DNA of 64,000 nt from Gloeotrichia echinulata CP02 (GTDB lineage: Bacteria; Cyanobacteriota; Cyanobacteriia; Cyanobacteriales; Nostocaceae): NCBI GenBank assembly GCA_038087035.1, contig CP051187.1:496001-560000 (forward strand), read 5' to 3'. Positions 1-8,135 of the stretch are shown piece by piece. The position numbers and the translations under genes were made by a program. How positions within the stretch are numbered: the stretch's first letter is position 1; the number at the start of each line of letters is the position of its first letter. The notes under the pieces were generated by a model, which saw only the letters and a program-made list of their open reading frames with translations, ran no database searches and was not told the DNA's origin.

Positions 1-962
1 GGTTAGTGGAGGGCTGGCCATGGCAAGATGCAGCTTACATGACCGTCATCACTTTAGCTACTGTAGGATATGGAGAGATACACCCACTGGGCAACCGAGG
101 ACGGTTGTTTACGATCGCCTTGATTTTGATGGGTGTAATCAACATCGGTTACATTGTCAATAGATTTACAGAAGCTGTTATTCAAGGTTACTTCCAAGAA
201 GGAATTCGACTACGGCAACAAAGGCGCATCATGGAATCCTTATCAGGGCATTATATCATCTGTGGATTTAGTCGGACCGGTCGTCAAATTGCCAAAGAAT
301 TTCGCGCAGAAGGTGTTCCTTTTGTTGTGATTGATTCTGAGGTGGAATCTGTGCAACGATCCCAAATTGAGGGTTATGTAGTATACCAGGGTGATGCAAC
401 GCTAGATGAATCACTTTTAGCTGTAGGTATTGAACGGGCAACTTGCATCGTGGCAGCCTTGCCTTCTGATGCTGAAAATTTATATACAGTTTTATCCGCA
501 AAAACATTGAATCCGGGAATTCGGGCGATCGCTCGCGCCAGCACAGAAGAAGCATTGCAAAAGCTACAACGCGGCGGTGCAGATGCTGTAATTTCTCCCT
601 ATATTACTGGTGGTAAAAGAATGGCTGCGGCCGCCCTCAGACCCCAGGTTTTGGATTTTGTCGATGGTATTCTCACCGGTGCAGACCGCCAGTTGTATAT
701 GGAAGAGTTTTTGCTCGATCCAGCATTTTGTCCCTTTGTCGGTCAATCTCTCCAAAAAGCCAAACTGCGATCGCAATCTGGGGCTTTAGTTCTCGCCATT
801 CGCCGCGCCGATGGTACCCTCATTGGCGGACCCACTGGCGATACCGTTTTAATGCGGGGAGATACACTTATCTGTATGGGTACAGCAGATCAGCTGCGTA
901 GTCTCAACCAGATTTTAGGGCCAATTAGTTCCAAGCCACTACGGCGACCAAAGAAAGGATGA
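1..962 (+). CDS. Ion channel with RCK/TrkA domains (5' end outside window)
   Basis: Probable potassium channel subunit of the inner membrane. The open frame runs in from before base 1, so the start codon and first helix are missing; a GTG at base 6 is not believable as the start. Visible from the edge: the pore selectivity filter TVGYGE, a following transmembrane helix (about residues 33-52 from base 6), a TrkA_N/RCK Rossmann domain beginning YIICGFSRTGRQIA, and a C-terminal TrkA_C domain (about residues 235-305). RCK domains bind nucleotide or Ca2+ and gate the pore; that is family knowledge. The gene stops just before a heptamer array (GGGGACT units). Confidence 0.85.
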   Translation, partial: LVEGWPWQDAAYMTVITLATVGYGEIHPLGNRGRLFTIALILMGVINIGYIVNRFTEAVIQGYFQEGIRLRQQRRIMESLSGHYIICGFSRTGRQIAKEFRAEGVPFVVIDSEVESVQRSQIEGYVVYQGDATLDESLLAVGIERATCIVAALPSDAENLYTVLSAKTLNPGIRAIARASTEEALQKLQRGGADAVISPYITGGKRMAAAALRPQVLDFVDGILTGADRQLYMEEFLLDPAFCPFVGQSLQKAKLRSQSGALVLAIRRADGTLIGGPTGDTVLMRGDTLICMGTADQLRSLNQILGPISSKPLRRPKKG

Positions 963-967
963 TAGGC

Positions 968-1127
968 GGACTGGGGACTGGGGACTGGGGACTGGGGATT
1001 GAGGACTGGGGACTGGATTAATTTACTCTTGACTCCTTACTCATTACTCATTACTCCTTACTCATTACTCATTACTCATTACTCCTAACTCCTAACTCCT
1101 AACTCCTAACTCCTAACTCCTAACTCT
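968..1127. repeat. Heptamer tandem-repeat arrays between channel and MMADHC-like gene
   Basis: Two arrays of 7-bp units. The first (about 968-1014) repeats GGGGACT. The second (about 1024-1127) mixes units TCATTAC, TCCTTAC and TCCTAAC. These match the short tandemly repeated repetitive sequences of heterocystous cyanobacteria. The second array runs into the 3' end of the minus-strand gene that follows and encodes its last codons and stop. Confidence 0.9.
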
Positions 1128-1669
1128 TTCCACCCATGCATAGGTGCTATACATTTGGTGATTTCTTCGATCAAGATTGGGGGAGCTTCTGATAACAAAA
1201 TGCTAGGATAAACGGCTGTACCCCAGTCAGGATGTACTAGAACAGAACATTTGTTGTGAATTACTGGGTACTTGAGTAAAGCTTTGACAACTGCTGTGTC
1301 GTCGTGGGGAACTGTTCCGGGATGGGAGAGTAAGGGATAGCCAGTCCGGGGATCGATGAGGTCTGTTACATAACCGCGATCGCGCAAATTAAATGCTAAA
1401 TCACAGCCAAACCTCATAAACTTTTCTCGTAAGCGTTCTTTCTCAATCTCGATGAATGCAGTAGATTCTACTAGTGGATATTGCGATTGTTGTAAAACAA
1501 TCACTACCCATAAAAAAGGTTGCTGTTTCCAATCGGGTAATATCCGTTCGCAGTTGGCACAGATATACTGACTGGGGGAATGAATTGAAATCTGAATGGC
1601 TTGTCCCGTTTTGCCAACTAAATTAATGGGACAGCTCTGCTCCGAAATGTAAACTGGGGAATAGTTCAC
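1106..1669 (-). CDS. MMADHC-like (cobalamin trafficking, CblD-type) protein
   Basis: 187 aa, cytosolic. I recognise similarity to the eukaryotic cobalamin-trafficking protein MMADHC (methylmalonic aciduria and homocystinuria type D). The best block is around residues 74-105: EIEKERLREKF, then LAFNLRDRGYVTDLIDPRTG, which parallels the human EIEREVLLEKF and ALRAEGYWADFIDPSSG segments. A late segment with HPDWGTAVY parallels human HSLWGTHVV. In animals the protein hands B12 to methionine synthase and methylmalonyl-CoA mutase; the cyanobacterial role is not known to me. The last residues (ELGVRS) and stop codon are encoded by the heptamer array. A cobD gene lies elsewhere in the window but is not linked. 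Confidence 0.7.
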   Translation of the reverse strand: MNYSPVYISEQSCPINLVGKTGQAIQISIHSPSQYICANCERILPDWKQQPFLWVVIVLQQSQYPLVESTAFIEIEKERLREKFMRFGCDLAFNLRDRGYVTDLIDPRTGYPLLSHPGTVPHDDTAVVKALLKYPVIHNKCSVLVHPDWGTAVYPSILLSEAPPILIEEITKCIAPMHGWKELGVRS

Positions 1670-1757
1670 TATATTTATTTTGTTTTTGCAAGTTTTTTAT
1701 TTTAATCCTTGGTATCGATGATAACTCTGAATAGTTCAGAAATATCATCAAGATTCT

Positions 1758-1860
1758 TTGACATACTCCCCGCCCTAAAAGGGCGGAGATTCTGGAGTCA
1801 AACAGCAATTGCTGGCTCTTGCCAGTCTAACATCACCTAACCCAATGGTTGATGCCCCAA
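1758..1860 (-). ncRNA. Predicted omega-RNA scaffold at TnpB right end
   Basis: The last part of tnpB plus the right end forms two hairpins: CTGGC/GCCAG near 1813-1826 and the terminal CCGCCCT/AGGGCGG. The same layout is kept in two solo copies elsewhere in the window (17442-17532 and 32498-32576), with the terminal stem preserved by paired changes in the second. By family knowledge the guide would be the DNA just outside the TCAA end. Boundaries are inferred. Confidence 0.5.
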
Positions 1861-2923
1861 CCATTTGAATATTTCTCGCGGCGTTTTCATCACGTCCATT
1901 AATTGATTGACAAGATGGACAACGCCACTGTCTTATGGATAAATCTAGATTCTCTAAAATATGCCCACAATGAGAACAAGTTTTACTAGATGGATACCAT
2001 TGATCTATATAAACAAGTTGTTTGTTTTTCTTTTTAGTTACCCATGACAATATTTGGAGAAATTCTCCAAAAGCCACGTCTGATATTTTTCTACCCCAAA
2101 GACGTTGCATACCTTTGAGGTTTAGGGTTTCAAAACATAAAACATCAAACTTGTCTGTCAATTCATGAGCTAATTTCCAGAACCAATCACGTCGGCGGTT
2201 ACAAACATTTTCATGTTGACGAACTAAATTTTTTCTAGCTCTTTCACGATTATTTGACCGTTTTACCTTTTTGGAGTGGTTTTTACTAGCTTTCTTAATA
2301 GCATTCAGAGATTGCTTGAGAAATTGTGGAGAATCAATTAAAGTTCCATCAGAGCAAGTTAGAAATGTCTTCAATCCGAAATCAAACCCCGCTATTTTAC
2401 CAGTCGTTGATTTAATTTCTGGTTCTAACTCATTATCAACTACAATCACCATAAATAACTCACCTAGTGCAGTGCGTTTAATGGTTAATGTTTTGATTTT
2501 GCCCTCTACCTCTCTAGATTTCCAAAATTGATAAACTCGATTGGCAATTTTAATTCTATTCCCACTTAAAAGTTTATAACCTGCTTGTTTAAGAGTGAAT
2601 GATTTGTATTTTTTAACCTTTTTAAAATTCGGTGGTCTGACTCCTTTCTTATTATGTTTAAAAAATAATTGGTAGGCTTTCTCTATGCGTTGACAGATAT
2701 CTTGCACTGCTTGAGAACCTATTGATTGCCAAAATTGATGCCGGTTTCTTAATTTGGCAATATGAGACTGGAGTTTTGCACAGTTTAAGTGTTTGCCCCA
2801 CATGCGATAGTACCGTTTATGTAGAGCAATACAATGGTTATAGATCACCCCGGCGGCGTTGATCATCCGTTTCAGGTGTCTATTCCTTTTGTGTTCGTAC
2901 AGCTTAAACTTTAGTGTAATCAT
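1775..2923 (-). CDS. tnpB: TnpB RNA-guided nuclease (OrfB)
   Basis: 382 aa, intact. N-terminal helix-turn-helix region (OrfB_HTH), then a RuvC-like nuclease core: first Asp in AGFDFGLKTF (about residue 187), Glu in CFETLNLKGM (about 267), last Asp in GRDENAARNI (about 345). A zinc finger with CSHCGH and CPSCQS sits between the second and third catalytic residues. TnpB proteins cut DNA guided by an omega RNA made from the right end of the element; this is established for the family. Here the 3' end of the gene runs into the right-end hairpin, where such an RNA would be encoded. All key residues are present, so the nuclease should be active. Confidence 0.93.
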   Translation of the reverse strand: MITLKFKLYEHKRNRHLKRMINAAGVIYNHCIALHKRYYRMWGKHLNCAKLQSHIAKLRNRHQFWQSIGSQAVQDICQRIEKAYQLFFKHNKKGVRPPNFKKVKKYKSFTLKQAGYKLLSGNRIKIANRVYQFWKSREVEGKIKTLTIKRTALGELFMVIVVDNELEPEIKSTTGKIAGFDFGLKTFLTCSDGTLIDSPQFLKQSLNAIKKASKNHSKKVKRSNNRERARKNLVRQHENVCNRRRDWFWKLAHELTDKFDVLCFETLNLKGMQRLWGRKISDVAFGEFLQILSWVTKKKNKQLVYIDQWYPSSKTCSHCGHILENLDLSIRQWRCPSCQSINGRDENAARNIQMVGASTIGLGDVRLARASNCCLTPESPPF

Positions 2924-2969
2924 GGCAATATTATATCAAAGTCGCCCTTCTAGGGCGAGGCTTTAAACC

Positions 2970-3422
2970 CATTTCTTTGGTAATAAGTTTGGTTTGTTTG
3001 TAAAAGTTGTGAATGTTTGTTAAATTTTAATCTAATTTTTAGGTTTTATTAACCTATTCTGATAATTTTAGGGTGCGTCAGACTGAAAATATTGAAAACG
3101 ACATCAGTTGTCCTTACTCAGACTCAATTGAAAACAACTCAGTTGTCCTTACTCAGACGCACCCGAAAAATTATCAAGTCTAGGCGTAGGGTGCGTCAGA
3201 GCGAAAATATTGAAAACAACATCAGTTGTCCTTGCTCAGACGCACCCGAAAAATTATCAGGCCTAGGCGTAGGGTGCGTCAGAGCGAAAATATTGAAAAC
3301 AACATCAGTTGTCCTTACTCAGACGCACCCGAAAAATACGAAACGTAAATATTCCCCAAACCCTTACCAATGAGAAAGGAGAAATGACGACGAAAGCCAG
3401 TAAGCTTCAATAGACGACCGAC
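2970..3422. repeat. Tandem 83-bp hairpin repeat in a gene-free stretch
   Basis: Three tandem copies begin at 3071, 3189 and 3272; the array ends near 3338. Copies 2 and 3 have an 83-bp period; copy 1 is longer because an internal segment of about 35 bp is duplicated. Each copy is itself an inverted repeat (GGGTGCGTC...GACGCACCC) with an inner palindrome ACAAC-ATCA-GTTGT. At 3398-3419 lies a 22-bp sequence (CAGTAAGCTTCAATAGACGACC) found again at 22912. An open frame through the array is an accident of the repeat. Confidence 0.85.
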
Positions 3423-3629
3423 TTAATCAAGTTTTAAAGCATTAACGGGAACTTCATCCCAAGAATCGACTATTCGTAATCGGGCTATCCAACCTGATCT
3501 CTTTTGGTTCTCACTCAAATTTTTCTCAAAGGATTGATGACAGTCGTTAGCTTGAGACTCATTACAACAAGCAATACAAGCATGAATCATACCAGACGGA
3601 TCAATTTGCTCGTTTACCCAAATAGTCAT
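3423..3629 (-). CDS. Small hypothetical protein
   Basis: 68 aa, no signal peptide or membrane segment. It has a Cys-rich patch (HACIACCNESQANDCHQSF, residues 16-34), which could bind metal. The sequence looks like a real protein rather than noise: it has good amino acid balance and starts at an ATG preceded by GAGAGGATAAG, a ribosome binding site. I do not recognise a family. It is transcribed away from the repeat array and stands alone. Confidence 0.5.
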   Translation of the reverse strand: MTIWVNEQIDPSGMIHACIACCNESQANDCHQSFEKNLSENQKRSGWIARLRIVDSWDEVPVNALKLD

Positions 3630-3757
3630 GACTTATCCTCTCGATAACTGTAGCTAAAAAAGCGATGGTCATTTTAGAATACTATATTTGATATCCTAAT
3701 TTTGCGTAGATGAACTTTAACCACAAGCTTGCCTTTTGAAGATTGAATTGTTTTTCG

Positions 3758-4102
3758 CTACCTACTTGTAGGGCGTACAACACGAATTAACTTACCTGTC
3801 AATGGTTCTTCTGGATTAATTGCTTCATTAATTCGAGTTGCCATTCGAGACCTATCAGTATCATTTGTACAAACAATAATACTTAAATGTTCGGGTGAAC
3901 TTTTATGAAGTTTGATAAAATCTTGACGATTTAGTGTTATGACAGTCCGATTATCGCTGATTGCAAAGGCTAATACCTCGTCATCGGGAATACCTAAATT
4001 TGCCTTACCAGCTTCCTGTACAGTTAAAACATTGTGTCCCATTGTTCGTAACAGTTCACTCACTTTCCGTGGGAACATTTCATCCGCATATAAACGCGCC
4101 AT
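3758..4102 (-). CDS. DUF5615 PIN-like toxin
   Basis: 114 aa. Begins MARLYADEMFPRKVSELLRT and continues with the pattern of DUF5615: an N-terminal Asp-Glu (ADE) and a later Asp pair (GIPDDEVLAFA, about residues 37-47), with TLNRQDF near 57. DUF5615 proteins have a PIN-like ribonuclease fold and are found paired with DUF433 proteins, as here. The gene starts four bases after the true antitoxin stop codon, so they form an operon with the antitoxin first. The toxin is intact. Confidence 0.8.
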   Translation of the reverse strand: MARLYADEMFPRKVSELLRTMGHNVLTVQEAGKANLGIPDDEVLAFAISDNRTVITLNRQDFIKLHKSSPEHLSIIVCTNDTDRSRMATRINEAINPEEPLTGKLIRVVRPTSR

Positions 4103-4105
4103 GAT

Positions 4106-4427
4106 TTAAGCAGCCTCATTAGCACGAATAGCAGCTTCAATTTCTTCAGGATAAGCATCATATCCAAGCATTAACTAAATCAGCTGCGCTAATATGAGGA
4201 TAATCTTGTAAAAGTTGGACTTCAGTAATTCCCAGGCGACATGCTTCAACTAATAGCCAAATCGCAATACGAGTTCCCGCAATGCAAGCTTCTCCACCAC
4301 AAACACCGGGTGTTTTAGTGATACCTTTTGCTCCAATGTTGATAGTTTTAGTTAGGCTTTGGAGAATTGCGGCTTTTTCTGTTGGCAGTAATGCTAGGAT
4401 TTGATTTTCTAGTTCTTGGAGAGTCAT
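4106..4427 (-). pseudogene. DUF433 antitoxin with 3' frameshift
   Basis: The first 89 codons (to base 4158) encode a DUF433 domain with TPGVCGGEACIAGTRI and a later ISAADLVNAW. Right after NAW the frame hits TGA (codons ATA TGA). In the other frame the sequence continues YDAYPEEIEAAIRANEAA and stops at 4106-4108, two codons before the toxin ATG. That continuation is the usual end of DUF433 proteins, so an indel near base 4160 (probably two bases lost) has cut the last twenty or so residues. It could be a sequencing error. The DNA-binding part is whole; what the lost tail does for toxin binding is unknown. Confidence 0.7.
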
Positions 4428-4568
4428 AGAGTAACTAGCTCAATTTGGATTGTATTGTATTTATTTATATTTTAGGGGCTATTTCATGGTACAATTATAG
4501 GTTTTATGGACAAGGGCTGGATGTCCAGCCCACAAGATGGAATAATTGATTTCTTGGTAATCCCTTAG

Positions 4569-4979
4569 TTATGGTTTTTGGGTGGCGATCGCTAATTTTG
4601 CTCCCTGTACTTGACGTAAGCGGTCCATAACTGCTACCACCTGACCATGATTAACTCGCTCATCGGCGTTAATAATCACTAACCCCTCAGCGTTGGCGCC
4701 AATCAATCCACGTACTTGATTCGCCAAACCATCGAGGGGAACTGGTTTACGGTTTAAGCTGATGTTTCCTGTGGCGTCTACCGTGACGGTAATTGGCTCA
4801 GTTGATCTTTGTTGTTGTTGTTGTGCTGACGCAGCTTTGGGTAAATTAACAGGTAAACCTTCTGAGCGAGTTAAATACAAGGTTGACATAATAAAAAAGG
4901 TCAAAATCGCAAAGATGACATCAATCATCGGGACGATATTAATTTGAGCGGGAATATCTGGTTCATCTGGTAGGCGCAT
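4569..4979 (-). CDS. exbD: ExbD/TolR family biopolymer transport protein
   Basis: About 136 aa from the ATG at 4979 (MRLPDEPDIPAQINIVPMID). One transmembrane helix (DVIFAILTFFIMSTLYL) with the conserved membrane Asp (PMIDVIF) that takes part in proton flow. The C-terminal periplasmic domain follows after a short Gln run. ExbD works with ExbB as a proton-driven motor for TonB-type outer-membrane import. An upstream in-frame start at 5000 is possible but the 4979 ATG begins the conserved part. It overlaps the end of exbB by 17 bases, implying coupled translation. No tonB is near. Confidence 0.88.
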   Translation of the reverse strand: MRLPDEPDIPAQINIVPMIDVIFAILTFFIMSTLYLTRSEGLPVNLPKAASAQQQQQRSTEPITVTVDATGNISLNRKPVPLDGLANQVRGLIGANAEGLVIINADERVNHGQVVAVMDRLRQVQGAKLAIATQKP

Positions 4980-5616
4980 AGGATTTATCCCCCCTTTCAT
5001 AACGACGACGGTAGAGTAATTCTAACTGTCCACCATATTCTTGAATCCAGGCTATTTGACGCTGATAAAGTCCCCGAAAGCTATTAGCAAAAAATAGGGT
5101 AAAAATAGCTACGACTAATCCTGATGCTGTAGATACCAAAGCTTCACTAATCCCAGATGTCACCCCTGCAGTTTTACTACCTCCCACATCACCAATATTC
5201 AAAGACGCAAAGGAGGTAATTAATCCTAAGACAGTACCCAACAGACCTAATAGGGGTGCTAGACCGATGATGGTGTCGAAAATATTTTGGAAGCGTTTGA
5301 GCAATGGAATTTCAGCTTGGGCTTCGCTTTCTAATGCCAAGCGAAATTCTTCTGGTGTTGCTTCTTCTAATTCTAAGGCAGCGAGAAAAATCCTAGCCAT
5401 TGGTAAATCAGTATTTTTTTGTAATTTATCCAAAGCGCCAACTACATTATCGAGGCGATAAAGCTGTAACACTTCTCGCACCACGCGATTTTGTCGATTA
5501 TTTATTTTTACCCAAAATGTAATCCGTTCAATAATCAACGCCACAGCCAACACCGAAAATCCCAGCAATGGCCACATGACCAGGCCACCGGCCGTAAATA
5601 AATTACTAATTTCCAT
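4963..5616 (-). CDS. exbB: ExbB/TolQ/MotA family proton channel protein
   Basis: 217 aa inner-membrane protein. Three hydrophobic segments: residues about 13-32 (MWPLLGFSVLAVALIIERIT), about 113-133 (IIGLAPLLGLLGTVLGLITS) and about 158-177 (STASGLVVAIFTLFFANSF). The segment APLLGLLGTVLGLI is the family signature. With ExbD, directly downstream and overlapping, it forms the motor unit that energises outer-membrane transporters. Length is normal for cyanobacterial ExbB. Confidence 0.9.
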   Translation of the reverse strand: MEISNLFTAGGLVMWPLLGFSVLAVALIIERITFWVKINNRQNRVVREVLQLYRLDNVVGALDKLQKNTDLPMARIFLAALELEEATPEEFRLALESEAQAEIPLLKRFQNIFDTIIGLAPLLGLLGTVLGLITSFASLNIGDVGGSKTAGVTSGISEALVSTASGLVVAIFTLFFANSFRGLYQRQIAWIQEYGGQLELLYRRRYERGDKSYAPTR

Positions 5617-6033
5617 CTACTGTTTAATAACTCCTCAACAATGCTAGGTTAACAGATTGTTGTTTTGGCAAAGCTAATCTAAATTCTCCAAGAGATTACT
5701 GTGAGTCAATATATAAGTCAATCTGTGACGACAAGTCAAAGTCAAGAATCTCACAAAAAATTATTCTCTGCTACCGGCGAAAAAAGTTGGAGGTAGGGGA
5801 TACAAAAAAGAAAAAAGTAGGAGTCTCCCCCCCTACTTTCCTACTAGCGTGCCAGTATTTTGTGATAATTTATACTTGTGTATGAGTTTCAAGCAATATT
5901 TTTGTGCTTTTCAATGATATAGTAATCATATTTGATTTCTGAAAAAATATCAGTATCTGTAGGCTAGGCAATGCCCACCCTACGTATATTTCAAAAATCA
6001 AATATTAGTCCTGTAAATGAGCATTATGCACAT
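5617..6033. other. Gene-free stretch between exbB and tsaB
   Basis: AT-rich with no convincing reading frame. It holds a small imperfect hairpin at about 5958-5983 (GTAGGCTAGGCAATGCCCACCCTAC), a common dispersed cyanobacterial repeat type, and a pyrimidine/purine tract near 5817-5846. No terminator can be defined with confidence. Confidence 0.5.
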
Positions 6034-6699
6034 TTAAACCGGATGTTGTCCATAATAAGGTAAAGCCTCTGACCAATGAGGACGCTTACCTTGTTGCCAA
6101 TCCAGATGAGCTAATTCCAAAATACTTGTTACTGTCGCGGCTAATCCTGATTTGGCTTCAATTAGCTGATAACTAGTCTGCCAATTAGCTAAAGTTTCTT
6201 GCCATGCTTCTGGTGTGAATACTGTATCTGGCAATAAAGCGGTTAGTCCAGACCCATCAGGGGTAGGTTGATAAATCGCAGCAAAAACCTGACCCCGTTG
6301 AGCTGGCATTTCCACCGCAATTACATTATTCATAGTAGAGTCTTTGTTCTCAATTCTCAGTTTTTGCGTCCAAGCTACCGCCCCCATTGTAGAAACAGCA
6401 AATACAGGAATATCTAACTGTTGCCCTAAAGTGCGCGCGAGAACAACCCCAATGCGATTCCCCGTAAAACCGCCAGGCCCTTTAGCTACCGCCAGAAATG
6501 CCAAATCTGACCAGGTTTGCGGTTGGATAAATTCAATTAAGTATTGATGTATTTGGCTCGATAAATCACGCCCCAAATTCCAAACGTTACTGCGAGTTTC
6601 GCCAGCAAAGTTACTAATTGCCAAACCCAATTCTGGAGTGGTGGTGTGCAGTGCCAAAGCAAATTTTGTTGCTTCCAGATTTTTTAGTCTAGTTGTCAA
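6034..6699 (-). CDS. tsaB: TsaB, tRNA threonylcarbamoyladenosine (t6A) synthesis protein
   Basis: About 221 aa from a TTG at 6697-6699 (reads TTRLKNLEATKFALALHTTT); the frame stays open upstream but this start fits the family. ASKHA fold: phosphate-1-like segment LALHTTTPELGLAI and the glycine-rich KGPGGFTGNRIGV motif (about residues 72-84) seen in TsaB. TsaB supports TsaD, with TsaE and TsaC, in making t6A at position 37 of ANN-reading tRNAs. Cytosolic. Its partners are not in the window. Confidence 0.88.
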   Translation of the reverse strand: MTTRLKNLEATKFALALHTTTPELGLAISNFAGETRSNVWNLGRDLSSQIHQYLIEFIQPQTWSDLAFLAVAKGPGGFTGNRIGVVLARTLGQQLDIPVFAVSTMGAVAWTQKLRIENKDSTMNNVIAVEMPAQRGQVFAAIYQPTPDGSGLTALLPDTVFTPEAWQETLANWQTSYQLIEAKSGLAATVTSILELAHLDWQQGKRPHWSEALPYYGQHPV

Positions 6700-6791
6700 A
6701 GTTATTTCCAGTCTATATCTTAACAAGCGGCAAGCGTCAACGAGAAAAATTGCTGATGCACATGTAGTATAGTAGATTTTTGTCTATTCAC

Positions 6792-6916
6792 ATCTTGCAC
6801 CACTTATTAAATAATGTAATCTTTGTAGGGTTGGTATTGCGAAACGATGGCGAAAATACTGCTTTCGAGACCGGTAGACATTACCCACTTTACAATGATT
6901 GCAATTGGTGCAAGAT
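6792..6916. repeat. Possible MITE with 11-bp terminal inverted repeats
   Basis: ATCTTGCACCA at 6792-6802 and its exact reverse complement TGGTGCAAGAT at 6906-6916 bracket 103 bp without coding content, between tsaB and the secreted-protein gene. No clear target duplication is visible, so the mobile-element reading is an inference. Confidence 0.45.
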
Positions 6917-6942
6917 ATTAGTGTATCAAATAAGTTCCCGTC

Positions 6943-7431
6943 ATGAAAAAAAACTTCATCAGATTATTAGTCAGCGGAGTAGTTGTCAGTTTAGGAATGT
7001 CGCCATTGTTAGCTCAAGCACAACAGCAGGTGTCTGACGCCCAAGTTGGGGCTTTGGTAGAAGCATTGCGATTGGCTGCACCTAAAACTAATGTGGTCAA
7101 CGATGGATTGTACAGTGAATGGCAGGTCAAACCAGAAACTCTCAAAGGCTGGTCAAAATTTTGTTTAAAGAAAGAACTCACACCAGCGCAGTTTGAAAAC
7201 AACCCCGCGACAGCACGCCAAGTGGTATCCTGCATTACGCGCCGCGAGTTAAACAAGCAGTATAGTGCCAACAAAAATAATGAAATTGCGGCTGTGCGTG
7301 GGGTAGGTTGTTGGTGGATGACTGGCAGTTATACAGGCTGCAATAGTGGTTTCACTGCTACTTATATCCAAAAAGTTGTTAAATTTTACCAGCAACAACG
7401 TTCTCAACCCCCTTCAAGTCCGCGACCTTAA
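6943..7431 (+). CDS. Secreted hypothetical protein
   Basis: 162 aa with a clear Sec signal peptide: MKKNF, a hydrophobic core (IRLLVSGVVVSLGMSPLLA) and a likely AQA cleavage site near residue 26. The mature part has five Cys residues (FCLKK, VVSCITRRE, GCWWMTGS, TGCNSGF), which could form disulfides in the periplasm, and a Pro/Ser-rich tail. I do not recognise a family. It stands alone, with a strong hairpin downstream at 7469-7509. Confidence 0.7.
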   Translation: MKKNFIRLLVSGVVVSLGMSPLLAQAQQQVSDAQVGALVEALRLAAPKTNVVNDGLYSEWQVKPETLKGWSKFCLKKELTPAQFENNPATARQVVSCITRRELNKQYSANKNNEIAAVRGVGCWWMTGSYTGCNSGFTATYIQKVVKFYQQQRSQPPSSPRP

Positions 7432-7468
7432 AGCGGTTATTACAGTGATTTTCAGGTAAATAAAAAAC

Positions 7469-7509
7469 TCCATCCCCTTGCTAACGCTGCGCTATCGCAA
7501 GGGGATGGA
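7469..7509 (-). terminator. 13-bp perfect stem hairpin
   Basis: TCCATCCCCTTGC at 7469-7481 pairs perfectly with GCAAGGGGATGGA at 7497-7509, loop 15 nt. On the minus strand the stem is followed by GTTTTTTATT, so it has terminator form in that direction; on the plus strand it could still protect the end of the secreted-protein mRNA. Confidence 0.55.
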
Positions 7510-7556
7510 TAAACCGCCGACTGCCAATAAAATCCTATATTTAGGACTGTATCAAT

Positions 7557-8135
7557 ATGGATATTCCTCGATTCCAGTTTATTGATAAATTTTATCAACA
7601 ATTATTACTGATAGTTAAACCAAACACCTCAGTTATTGATGTCATGCATCAGATGAATCAAACCCAGGCTAGTTGTGCGCTGGTTGTAGAGCAGCAACAA
7701 TTAGTTGGGATTTTCACCCAAAGGGATGTGGTGCGGGGGATGTGTAATATCAAGCATTTACATGGCTATACTCAGCATACCACATTTGAGGAAATAACAA
7801 TTGCTGAATTTATGAACCAACCGGTAATCACCTTGAGCGAGAGGGAAGCAGAGGATCTCGCTACTGTTATAGAGCGATTTCAGCAGTACCGCATTCATCA
7901 CTTACCCGTGATTGACAATGGGGGACAGGTGCTAAGGGTGATCACGCCCCCTGAAGTGATTGAGAGGCTGTGTGAATCAATTTTGGATTTTGGATACTTC
8001 TCTACGAACGCGAGTGCGTGTCGCAGACAGAGGCTACGCCAACGACTTAAGAGCGGGACGCCGAAGGCTACGCTCAGTACAAGTTTTAGATTGACCCCAT
8101 GCATGAATGCAGGGGCTTCAATTGAAATTTTTTGA
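7557..8135 (+). CDS. Truncated CBS-domain protein with repeat-encoded tail
   Basis: 192 aa as read. Two CBS motifs: about residues 20-62 (VIDVMHQMNQTQASCALVVE ... GIFTQRDVVRGM) and about 85-138 (FMNQPVITLSEREAEDLATV ... HHLPVIDNGGQ). CBS pairs bind adenosyl ligands and often sit at the front of large cyanobacterial sensor kinases. From about residue 146 the frame enters a dispersed repeat (7993-8091), so the last 45 or so residues are encoded by repeat DNA. I infer that this is the N-terminal remnant of a longer protein. The CBS pair itself looks intact. Confidence 0.65.
   Translation: MDIPRFQFIDKFYQQLLLIVKPNTSVIDVMHQMNQTQASCALVVEQQQLVGIFTQRDVVRGMCNIKHLHGYTQHTTFEEITIAEFMNQPVITLSEREAEDLATVIERFQQYRIHHLPVIDNGGQVLRVITPPEVIERLCESILDFGYFSTNASACRRQRLRQRLKSGTPKATLSTSFRLTPCMNAGASIEIF

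Larger units (their letters stand above)
1758..2969 (-). mobile_element. IS200/IS605-family element carrying only tnpB (IS1341 type)
   Basis: The tnpB gene is bounded by two subterminal hairpins typical of the family. At the right end (low coordinates) CCGCCCT/AGGGCGG is followed on the minus strand by GGGAGTATGTCAA, so the element ends in TCAA. At the left end the hairpin TCGCCCT-TCT-AGGGCGA lies at 2942-2958, just upstream of tnpB. No Y1 transposase tnpA is present, so mobility would need a helper in trans. The outer left boundary is approximate. Related ends occur at 17442 and 32498. Confidence 0.85.

Noticed and set aside
1106..1669. Cobalamin riboswitch near the MMADHC-like gene or cobD
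   Set aside because: I looked upstream of both genes and saw no B12-box-like conserved core; a covariance search would be needed to exclude it.
1758..2969. Cas12-type effector
   Set aside because: 382 aa with a compact RuvC and zinc finger and IS605-type ends make it TnpB; there is no CRISPR array.
3071..3338. CRISPR-like array
   Set aside because: Units are adjacent 83-bp copies with hairpin form; there are no unique spacers between short repeats and no cas genes.
3092..3373. Plus-strand frame of 93 codons through the 83-bp repeats
   Set aside because: Encoded by the tandem hairpin units only; no start signal and no protein features.
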